Assembly: GCA_002771585.1 (NCBI GenBank) | Contig: PCTT01000017.1 | Span: forward strand, 1-6,475 | Length of the DNA stretch: 6,475 nucleotides | Source: Candidatus Campbellbacteria bacterium CG22_combo_CG10-13_8_21_14_all_36_13 | GTDB taxonomy: Bacteria > Patescibacteriota > Minisyncoccia > Phycocordibacterales > PCTT01 | Reading direction: 5' to 3' | Shown: piece after piece, positions 1-4,217 of the stretch | Layout of the letters: each line of letters begins with the position of its first letter | Numbering within the stretch: position 1 is the stretch's first letter | The notes under the pieces: generated by a model | Told to the model about the DNA's origin: nothing | What the model saw: only the letters and a program-made list of their open reading frames with translations | The model's database searches: none | Position numbers and translations under genes: made by a program

Positions 1-51
1 AATTTAGAAACTAATCTGTCCTAATTCAGGGGTTTGGGGAGGAGGCTCTAC

Positions 52-87
52 CTGTGTATATTATAACATATCTGTATATTTTGTCAA
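52..87 (-). promoter_or_regulatory. Strong sigma70-type promoter firing off the left edge
   Basis: On the minus strand there is a perfect -35 box TTGACA (82-87), a 16-nt spacer and a perfect -10 box TATAAT (60-65) preceded by TGT, which makes it an extended -10. The expected transcription start is about position 52-53. The transcript would run leftwards out of the window. The first 50 nt carry a pyrimidine-rich leader, with no start codon and Shine-Dalgarno pair on that strand, so the gene it serves lies outside. Confidence 0.7.
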
Positions 88-142
88 CTTATTTAGTATT
101 GTCATAATGCACCTTTGTTAAACCATATTTTGTAAGCAAAAT

Positions 143-169
143 CCCCACAACCAAGGTCTGGTTGTGGGG
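143..169 (-). terminator. Rho-independent-like terminator of the 83-aa gene
   Basis: An 11-bp perfect stem (143-153 with 159-169, arm CCCCACAACCA) encloses a 5-nt loop. On the minus strand it is followed by ATTTTGC, a short U-run. It begins 13 nt past the stop codon of the minus-strand gene ending at 182, so it most likely ends that transcript. The U-tract is short, so efficiency is uncertain. Confidence 0.6.
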
Positions 170-181
170 TTGACGGTGTGA

Positions 182-433
182 TTATTCGGGACGACGTAAA
201 AACGTAGCTAATAGGTTGATCTTCTGAAGTCCAGTTTTTATCTCTACTGCGGGTAGAGACTGAAGCCCGACTATATCTCCTTCTTTTATTTCATGTGACT
301 GGGTAATTACAGAAAATGAATTCGGATATACATATGGATTAGTGACTTGTAATATTCTGACGTCAGATTCACTTTCTAATTCCACAACTCCCAACACAAC
401 GTGATCGATGTGTGGTTGGTACTCTTCAAACAT
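182..433 (-). CDS. Hypothetical 83-aa protein, family not recognised
   Basis: I do not recognise this protein. It is small and soluble with no membrane segment or signal peptide. It starts acidic (MFEEYQPHID). The rest alternates short hydrophobic strands and charged or turn residues (VVLGVVELESESDVRIL; HEIKEGDIVGLQSLPAVEIK), a pattern that suggests a small beta-barrel or beta-sandwich, but no diagnostic motif is visible. The ATG at 433 is preferred over an in-frame GTG two codons upstream at 439, because the GAGG ribosome-binding sequence (439-442) sits 5 nt before the ATG but overlaps the GTG. An extended -10 promoter lies just upstream and a hairpin terminator just downstream, so it looks like a monocistronic gene. 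The clear signals make it likely to be real; the function is unknown. Confidence 0.65.
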   Translation of the reverse strand: MFEEYQPHIDHVVLGVVELESESDVRILQVTNPYVYPNSFSVITQSHEIKEGDIVGLQSLPAVEIKTGLQKINLLATFLRRPE

Positions 434-460
434 AGGCACCTCGGGTTTGAATGTGTTTTC

Positions 461-500
461 TGTGTTCTTTATACCATGAAATACCTATTTTAGGATAGGT
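461..500 (-). promoter_or_regulatory. Extended -10 promoter with inverted repeat upstream of the 83-aa gene
   Basis: Reading the minus strand, TGG-TATAAA (468-476) is an extended -10 element, with an expected start near 461 and a leader of about 28 nt to the ATG at 433. No good -35 box is visible. Instead the -35 region holds an inverted repeat, ACCTAT (483-488) and ATAGGT (495-500), which could be an operator. The regulatory reading is inference. Confidence 0.45.
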
Positions 501-528
501 TTATGGGTTGTGATAAATTAAAAATCCA

Positions 529-544
529 TACCTGTCGGCAGGTA
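529..544 (-). terminator. Palindromic hairpin, candidate terminator of sod
   Basis: The 16-nt near-palindrome TACCTGTCGGCAGGTA forms a 6-bp stem with a 4-nt loop. On the minus strand it is followed 3 nt later by ATTTTTAATTT, so it could terminate transcription from sod, whose stop is about 80 nt upstream. It could equally be one copy of a dispersed intergenic palindrome; the rest of the genome would show which. Confidence 0.4.
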
Positions 545-596
545 GGCAAAAATTAAAATGGAAAATTACAAATAAAAATTTAAAATTCGCGATCGA

Positions 597-626
597 CTTA
601 GCTCTTATCTCTTGGCTCCTAGCTCT
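597..626. repeat. Short degenerate AGCTCT-type repeat at the end of sod
   Basis: This stretch repeats related words (AGCTCTTATCTCTTGGCTCC and AGCTCT) with a spacing of about 6 to 8 nt. It begins at the sod stop codon and runs into the intergenic region. It looks like a low-complexity intergenic decoration rather than a structured element, with no clear function. Confidence 0.3.
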
Positions 627-1221
627 ACTTCATAACCTCTTCAAACCACTTCTCACACACGCTCCAGTTTACTGCATTGAGATAGCTTTCTACATACGCC
701 CCACGACCCGTGGTATCGTGGTCTATCATATATGCATGCTCCCAACAATCTAGAGCAAGTATTATTTGTGTGTCAGATAGCATTCCAATCTGGTGCTCAT
801 CAACCCAGGCAAAGTTGAATTGATCAACTACTTTGTCATAAACAAACATTACCCATCCAGATCCTCGAGTACCAGACATAAATTTAATAATATTTATAAC
901 TTCTTCAAAACCACCCCATTCTGCAATCTTTTTACCAAGCTTACTTTCAGGGTTGAGGGAAGTCGGACTTCCTTCAATGGCACCAAAATAGTATTCATGG
1001 TTTCGCATTCCGTTGAATTCAAACCCGTACCGTCTCCACAACTCTTTCATCATATAATCTTTGTTTGGATTGTCGCTACTATGCAAACTCATTGTGCTTT
1101 GCTGTATTGTGTTTACATGTTTTACATAACCTTCATATAGTTTTATATGAGCATCAAGTTGTGCTTTTGATATTCCTTCAATTTCTGGCAGATCAAATGT
1201 TTTGGCTGTATATTCGTGCAT
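625..1221 (-). CDS. sodA: Fe/Mn-family superoxide dismutase
   Basis: This enzyme dismutates superoxide to oxygen and hydrogen peroxide in the cytoplasm. At 198 aa it has the usual length. The four expected metal ligands are visible: His25 in the first helix, His75 in RNHEYYF, and Asp158 and His162 in the family signature DCWEHAY (158-164). GSGW (120-123) is also conserved. The N-terminal helix is divergent: the ligand His is followed by KLYEGYV instead of the usual KHHQTYV, so the spacing from His25 to the gateway Tyr32 is 7 rather than 8. The residue four before His75 is Gly71, as in Mn-type enzymes. The outer-sphere Gln position of MnSOD (usually ANQD) aligns with VDEHQ, so His143 may take that role. 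Metal preference therefore cannot be called. No Shine-Dalgarno precedes the ATG; the leader is A/T-rich. No signal peptide is present. Confidence 0.93.
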   Translation of the reverse strand: MHEYTAKTFDLPEIEGISKAQLDAHIKLYEGYVKHVNTIQQSTMSLHSSDNPNKDYMMKELWRRYGFEFNGMRNHEYYFGAIEGSPTSLNPESKLGKKIAEWGGFEEVINIIKFMSGTRGSGWVMFVYDKVVDQFNFAWVDEHQIGMLSDTQIILALDCWEHAYMIDHDTTGRGAYVESYLNAVNWSVCEKWFEEVMK

Positions 1222-1343
1222 AATATTTTTGTTATTTTATAAGCTTGCCCCGTTTGATATCTTTTCCTTTACTATATTGTTATAAAAATTAATTTATATA
1301 TAAGAGTTTTATGAAAATATCTAATCGCCTCTATCTTGCGGGG

Positions 1344-1359
1344 TATGAAAATTATAACA
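1344..1359 (-). promoter_or_regulatory. Extended -10 promoter, likely for sod
   Basis: The minus strand reads TGT-TATAAT (1351-1359), a perfect extended -10, with an expected start near 1344. This gives a 5' untranslated region of about 120 nt before the sod ATG at 1221. No good -35 box exists; its position falls inside the first copy of the tandem repeat. A second, weaker TATAAA (1236-1241) lies closer to the gene. Confidence 0.5.
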
Positions 1360-1370
1360 CATCGAGTTTT

Positions 1371-1472
1371 TTGAAGAATAAAATATAGAAGAGCTATTGA
1401 AGAATAAAATATAGAAGAATTATTGAATGATGAAATATAGAAGAGCTATTGAATGATAAAATATAGAAGAGG
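1371..1472. repeat. 26-bp tandem repeat, about four copies
   Basis: Four head-to-tail units start at 1371, 1397, 1423 and 1449. The first begins TTGAAGAATAAAATATAGAA and the units end GAGCTA or similar. Copies 1-2 share AGAATA and copies 3-4 share ATGAT at the same place, so the array grew in steps. The period is not a multiple of three and stop codons occur in the array, so it is not coding. It lies between the sod promoter and the left palindrome. Function unknown. Confidence 0.85.
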
Positions 1473-1499
1473 GTAATATTATAAATAACAAAATTAACC

Positions 1500-1541
1500 A
1501 AATAATCCACTTATCTGCTATAGCAGATAAGTGGATTATTT
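1500..1541. repeat. Left 42-bp perfect palindrome of the PaaX-like cassette
   Basis: Every base from 1500 to 1520 pairs with 1521 to 1541, giving a perfect 21+21 dyad without a spacer. The half-site core is TAATCCACTTATCTGCTA (1503-1520). It ends 14 nt before the ATG of the PaaX-like gene and directly abuts a TATAAT box. A second copy of the 36-bp core lies at 2121-2156, with one base different. It could be an operator, a cruciform or hairpin, or the end of a mobile unit. Confidence 0.95.
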
Positions 1542-1543
1542 TG

Positions 1544-1556
1544 TATAATTCGAAAA
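1544..1556 (+). promoter_or_regulatory. TATAAT box implying a leaderless start for the PaaX-like gene
   Basis: A perfect TATAAT (1544-1549) lies 3 nt past the left palindrome and 6 nt before the ATG at 1556. The expected transcription start falls on or next to that ATG, so the mRNA would be leaderless, which fits the absence of a Shine-Dalgarno. The -35 region would fall inside the right arm of the palindrome and has no TTGACA-like box. A protein bound to the palindrome would block or recruit polymerase. Confidence 0.5.
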
Positions 1557-2110
1557 TGAGTCGTGGTCTTGGGAAAACACAACAAAAAATTTTACTATTA
1601 TTACAGGCTGGTATAGTGTTGGGACTTTCTGGTTCGCCGAAAAGATATTTTCAAATATTAAAATTTACTAAAAAGGAATGGGATTGGATAAATACTGGTC
1701 ATTTAAAAAGATCTATTTCTTCCCTTTATAAAGAAAAGTTAGTTAAGGAAAAATATAATAAAGACGGAACAGTATCTCTTGTGTTGTCAGATGGAGGAAA
1801 AGAAAAAGTTATTACTTTTGACATTGATAATTTAAAAATCAAAAAACCTAATAACTGGGATGGTAGTTGGAGAATTGTTATGTATGATGTGCCAGAAAAT
1901 TATAAAACAGCGAGAGAGTCAATTAGAATGCACCTAAAAGATATTGGTTTTTTGGAATTACAAAAGTCTGTTTTTGTATACCCGCATGATTGTTATGAAC
2001 AAATAGAATTTATAGTTGAATATTATGGAGTAGGTAAATATGTAAGACTCGTTATTGCTGATTTTATTGATAATGAGGATTATTTGATAAATAAATTTAA
2101 ACTTAAATAA
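1556..2110 (+). CDS. PaaX-like protein: winged helix plus Cas2-like domain
   Basis: This 184-aa protein has two parts. Residues about 8-85 look like a winged-helix DNA-binding domain, with a recognition helix near HLKRSISSLYKEKLV (49-63) and a wing at YNKDGTVSLVL (68-77). Residues about 103-184 match the Cas2/PaaX C-terminal ferredoxin-like fold: WRIVMYDVPE (105-114), with Asp111 at the position of the Cas2 catalytic Asp, then an Arg-containing helix, then GFLELQKSVFVYP (131-143). Genes of this type are often auto-labelled Cas2, but no CRISPR array or other cas gene is in the window. A TTG 15 nt upstream is in frame but overlaps the palindrome; the ATG at 1556 is preferred. PaaX proteins are transcriptional repressors, and true Cas2 is part of the spacer integrase; which role applies here is unknown. 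It is bracketed by palindromes at both ends, which suggests they are its binding or substrate sites. Confidence 0.85.
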   Translation: MSRGLGKTQQKILLLLQAGIVLGLSGSPKRYFQILKFTKKEWDWINTGHLKRSISSLYKEKLVKEKYNKDGTVSLVLSDGGKEKVITFDIDNLKIKKPNNWDGSWRIVMYDVPENYKTARESIRMHLKDIGFLELQKSVFVYPHDCYEQIEFIVEYYGVGKYVRLVIADFIDNEDYLINKFKLK

Positions 2111-2117
2111 TAAATTA

Positions 2118-2159
2118 TATTAATCCACTTAACTGCTATAGCAGATAAGTGGATTAATA
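2118..2159. repeat. Right 42-bp palindrome of the PaaX-like cassette
   Basis: The dyad runs from 2118 to 2159 with one broken pair (A2132 opposite A2145). The 36-bp core (2121-2156) is identical to the left copy except for A2132 in place of T1514. It begins 7 nt after the stop of the PaaX-like gene. No U-run follows on the plus strand (ATAGAAAAT), so it is not a standard intrinsic terminator, though the hairpin could still protect the mRNA 3' end. Confidence 0.93.
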
Positions 2160-2187
2160 GAAAATAAAGAAAATAATAAGAAAAGAT

Positions 2188-2227
2188 AAAGGAGTAATTA
2201 GAAATGAAAAATGATTCAACAAAATAA
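2188..2227 (+). promoter_or_regulatory. Shine-Dalgarno placed for a 7-codon upstream ORF
   Basis: AAAGGAG (2188-2194) is 9 nt from an ATG at 2204, which opens a 7-codon ORF (MKNDSTK, stop 2225-2227), but 16 nt from the ATG at 2211 that opens the hydrolase frame. The short ORF overlaps the hydrolase start by 17 nt. The two ATGs are separated by an A5 run (2207-2211); with four A residues they would be in one frame. This is either translational coupling or reinitiation, slippage in the A-run, or a sequence error. Confidence 0.55.
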
Positions 2228-3074
2228 AAAAATATTTTCTTCAATCCTTGTATTTGGACTTCTAATTTTAAACATTGTTATTTTTGCAGGTTTTCCTGTT
2301 TCTGGTGCAACAAAAAATTTGAAAGTTGCTTTTCTTGATATTGGGCAGGGTGATGCGATATTTATAGAGTCTCCAAGTGGTATACAGATGCTTATAGACA
2401 GTGGTCAAAATAAAAGCATTTTAGAAGAATTGGCGAAAATTATGTCATATGATGATAGAAGTCTTGATGCTGTGCTTGCGACACATCCTGATGCAGATCA
2501 CATAGGCGGTATTCCTTTTGTATTTGAACGATTTGATGTTGATACATATATATCTACAACAAACACATCAGAGACTGCTACATACAAGAGGGTTGAGGAG
2601 TCTGTGGCGAGTGAATATGGTGTTGTGAGACTCAATGCAAAGCGAGGAATGTTTTTTGATATGGGTGATGGCGTTGTCGTCACAGTGCTTTTTCCTGATA
2701 GAGAAGTGGGTGGTGAGGACTCAAATGATTCTTCTATTATTGTGAAAGTGTCTTACGTAGAGAGTGACTTTATTCTTACAGGAGATGCACCACAGTCTGT
2801 AGAAAATTATTTAGTTGGTCTTGATGGTGAGTATTTGGACGCAGAAGTGTTGAAGCTCGGGCATCATGGATCTAAAACATCAACGAGTGAATCTTTTTTG
2901 GAAATAGTTAGTCCAGAGTACGCTGTGATATCAGCTGGGCGTGATAATAGATATGGCCATCCACACAAGGAGGTGGTAGATAGAGTAGAAGAAAAGGGGA
3001 TTCAAGTATTGAATACACAAATAGATGGAACGATTGTATTTTTAAGTGACGGGTCTCGTGTTTGGGTTGAGTAA
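2211..3074 (+). CDS. Exported ComEC-type metallo-beta-lactamase-fold hydrolase
   Basis: This 287-aa protein is the stand-alone version of the metallo-beta-lactamase domain found at the C-terminus of ComEC/Rec2. A membrane segment or signal peptide covers residues about 8-29 (FSSILVFGLLILNIVIFAGF after KK), with a possible cleavage site near SGA (31-33), so the catalytic domain should be outside the membrane. Motifs in order: FLDIGQGDA (41-49), the metal motif THPDADH (91-97), NDSS (172-175), TGDA (190-193), LGHHGSKTS (216-225) and YGHPH (248-252). These are all the expected metal or phosphate-binding motifs, so it looks active. The ComEC domain is thought to act as a nuclease on incoming DNA; no ComEC channel domain is fused here, so a role as extracellular or surface nuclease or phosphodiesterase is inference. 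The start is unclear because the Shine-Dalgarno fits an out-of-frame ATG at 2204. Confidence 0.88.
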   Translation: MIQQNKKIFSSILVFGLLILNIVIFAGFPVSGATKNLKVAFLDIGQGDAIFIESPSGIQMLIDSGQNKSILEELAKIMSYDDRSLDAVLATHPDADHIGGIPFVFERFDVDTYISTTNTSETATYKRVEESVASEYGVVRLNAKRGMFFDMGDGVVVTVLFPDREVGGEDSNDSSIIVKVSYVESDFILTGDAPQSVENYLVGLDGEYLDAEVLKLGHHGSKTSTSESFLEIVSPEYAVISAGRDNRYGHPHKEVVDRVEEKGIQVLNTQIDGTIVFLSDGSRVWVE

Positions 3075-3149
3075 TTTGTGTGTATGAGTTTTTGGATGTA
3101 AATTGATTGCAGTTGTTCTTATCACCAAACACAAAGAGAGGATAGCTTA

Positions 3150-3788
3150 ATGTCAGAGTCTAATGTACCTGTGTTTAAGTCTCTTCCAGAGGAGTGTCAG
3201 TCTATTGTTCACAAGTTTAGCATTGCTGGGCATGAAGGGGTTCTTTATGTCTGGTTATATCCCGATACTGGTATGCCTGGTGAGATTTTTATCACTATGG
3301 TTAAACAAGGTTCCTTTGAATCTGGAATTATGGATGCTTTCGCAACGGCGGTGTCTCTTGGTTTACAGCATGGCGTTCCTTTGGATGAGTATGTAAATAA
3401 GTTTGCGCACATGAAGTTTGAACCAGGTGGCTTTACAAATAATCGTCAGATTCCGATTGCGAAATCTATTATGGATTACATATTTCGGTATTTGAGTCTG
3501 AGGTTTCTTTCTCCGGTTGTCAGAGAAGAGGTGAGGCATCCTTGTCCACACTGTCAAAAACTAATGTATCGGATGGGAGAGCAGTATCTTTGTGTGAATA
3601 GGGGATGTCCGTCACACAAAGAGCAGGCGCAGACACCACTAGCTCCGGATTTGTTTGGAGGCATGACGATCCCTTACGGAGCTCTTGGTACGTGTTTTCA
3701 CGCACCACGCTGTAAAGGCGTTGTTGTAGTTAGGTGTCCAGATGGCGTCCTAGTGTGCGATACGTGCGGTGCAATTCAACCTGCGTGA
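3150..3788 (+). CDS. Stand-alone homologue of class II ribonucleotide reductase C-terminal domain (NrdJb-like)
   Basis: The 212-aa protein matches the region after the catalytic barrel of adenosylcobalamin-dependent ribonucleotide reductase: HKFSIAGHEGVLYVWLYPD, GEIFITMVKQGSFESGIMDA, LQHGVPLDEYVNKFAHMKFEPGG and IAKSIMDYIFRYLSLRF (residues about 21-119). The catalytic barrel and its radical cysteine are absent. A zinc-ribbon-like set follows, CPHC (132-135) with Cys148 and Cys153, then a second cluster, Cys182, Cys188, Cys196 and CDTC (203-206). In full NrdJ the C-terminal cysteines pass electrons to the active site, and in pseudomonads NrdJ is split into NrdJa and NrdJb, the latter being this part. 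No NrdJa lies in the window. A GAGAGG Shine-Dalgarno (3136-3141) sits 8 nt before the ATG. The gene is richer in G+C than its neighbours. It lies 75 nt after the hydrolase gene and may share its transcript. It could be an accessory subunit, a regulator or a relic. Confidence 0.8.
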   Translation: MSESNVPVFKSLPEECQSIVHKFSIAGHEGVLYVWLYPDTGMPGEIFITMVKQGSFESGIMDAFATAVSLGLQHGVPLDEYVNKFAHMKFEPGGFTNNRQIPIAKSIMDYIFRYLSLRFLSPVVREEVRHPCPHCQKLMYRMGEQYLCVNRGCPSHKEQAQTPLAPDLFGGMTIPYGALGTCFHAPRCKGVVVVRCPDGVLVCDTCGAIQPA

Positions 3789-3802
3789 AATGAACATCCA
3801 AA

Positions 3803-3840
3803 AAGCCCGAGTGCAGTTATGCGCTCGGGCTTCTTCTTTT
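3803..3840. terminator. Bidirectional intrinsic terminator between nrdJb-like gene and rpmB
   Basis: A long stem (3803-3814 with 3821-3832, core GCCCGAG/CTCGGGC, one G-U pair) has a 6-nt loop. On the plus strand it is followed by CTTCTTTTG and lies 14 nt past the NrdJb-like stop. On the minus strand it is followed by TTTTTGG and lies about 45 nt past the rpmB stop. It therefore serves both convergent genes. Confidence 0.9.
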
Positions 3841-3878
3841 GTCGTGTAATACTATGTGACTATGTATTTATGTGACTA

Positions 3879-4121
3879 TTATACTAATCCAGCTTTCTTC
3901 AAAGTCTTATATGCTCCGTTTTTTTGAATGGTTTTAATAGCTTTTGCTGATATTGTAAGAGTTACTGTCTTATCAAGCTCTGGTACGTATATTCTTTTCT
4001 TCTGCAGATTTGGTTTTCGTAGTCTCTTGCCTACAGGGTTAAACTGCGTCGCACGTATACGATTTGAATATCCTCCACCCACTATTGATTTTTTACCAGT
4101 TATTTCACATTTCTTAGTCAT
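3879..4121 (-). CDS. rpmB: Large ribosomal subunit protein bL28
   Basis: This 80-aa protein has the usual bL28 length and order of motifs: KCEITGKKS (4-12), then GGYSNRIRATQFNPVGKR near 17-33, the basic RKPNLQKKRIYVPEL (35-49), and VTLTISAKAIKTIQKNG (53-69). It is a structural protein of the 50S subunit near the E site. Only one Cys (Cys5) is present, so this is the zinc-free form. There is no Shine-Dalgarno; the leader is A/T-rich. It is transcribed alone, divergent from the site-2 protease gene, and ends at a bidirectional terminator. It is not paired with rpmG or another ribosomal gene in this window. Confidence 0.95.
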   Translation of the reverse strand: MTKKCEITGKKSIVGGGYSNRIRATQFNPVGKRLRKPNLQKKRIYVPELDKTVTLTISAKAIKTIQKNGAYKTLKKAGLV

Positions 4122-4139
4122 ATAAATTTTTATTTACGT

Positions 4140-4174
4140 GGGAGTCATGTTACCATTAAAACAATATTTTGCAA
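4140..4174 (-). promoter_or_regulatory. Candidate rpmB promoter
   Basis: On the minus strand TTGCAA (4169-4174), a 16-nt spacer and TAACAT (4147-4152) each match the consensus at 4 of 6 positions. The expected start near 4140 gives a short leader of about 19 nt. The site lies in the 96-bp divergent region shared with the protease gene. On the plus strand, TATGAT (4198-4203) is a possible -10 for that gene, without a matching -35. Confidence 0.35.
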
Positions 4175-4217
4175 TAACCCGTTCATATTTTCCTTAGTAT
4201 GATCCTCAAAATAATCT

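Larger units (their letters stand above)
1222..1555. other. 334-bp intergenic region between sod and the PaaX-like gene
   Basis: No convincing gene lies here. In order it contains the A/T-rich sod leader (1222-1343), an extended -10 promoter for sod on the minus strand (1351-1359), four copies of a 26-bp tandem repeat (1371-1472), an A/T-rich spacer, and the left palindrome of the PaaX-like cassette (1500-1541). The genes on its two sides diverge. Confidence 0.7.
1500..2159 (+). mobile_element. Candidate palindrome-bounded PaaX/Cas2-like cassette
   Basis: A 660-bp unit has a near-identical 36-bp palindromic core at each end and a single gene between, with only 14 nt on the left and 7 nt on the right separating gene from palindrome. 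It sits in the intergenic region between divergent sod and the metallo-hydrolase gene. Its codon usage is very A/T-rich: about 27% G+C by hand count in 1681-1740, compared with about 57% in 3601-3660. The layout resembles REP/RAYT units, where a gene for a nucleic-acid enzyme is bracketed by palindromes, but no HUH or transposase motif is present. No obvious target-site duplication is visible outside the palindromes. Mobility is inference; autoregulation by paired operators is the main alternative. Confidence 0.35.

Noticed and set aside
54..107. GTG micro-ORF on the plus strand 8 nt after AGGAGG (40-45)
   Set aside because: The Shine-Dalgarno spacing is good, but the 17-codon product is low-complexity and the ORF overlaps the strong minus-strand promoter; the purine run is more simply the complement of a pyrimidine-rich leader.
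793..1140. 115-aa plus-strand ORF opposite sod
   Set aside because: It is the antisense shadow of a clearly conserved superoxide dismutase and shows no family features.
1311..1388. 25-codon ORF (starts MKISNRLYLAG) upstream of the tandem repeat
   Set aside because: It has no ribosome site, overlaps the sod promoter on the other strand, and runs into the repeat array.
1500..2159. CRISPR locus suggested by the Cas2-like gene
   Set aside because: There are only two palindromes, 618 nt apart, with a gene between them and no spacer array; no cas1 or other cas gene is present.
2118..2159. Right palindrome as an ordinary intrinsic terminator
   Set aside because: No U-run follows on either strand, and the identical core occurs upstream of the gene, where a terminator makes no sense.
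4145..4186. 13-codon minus-strand leader ORF (MNGLLQNIVLMVT) before rpmB, with AAGGA 4 nt upstream
   Set aside because: It overlaps the candidate rpmB promoter, with its start codon upstream of the expected transcription start, so it would not be on that transcript; chance is likely.
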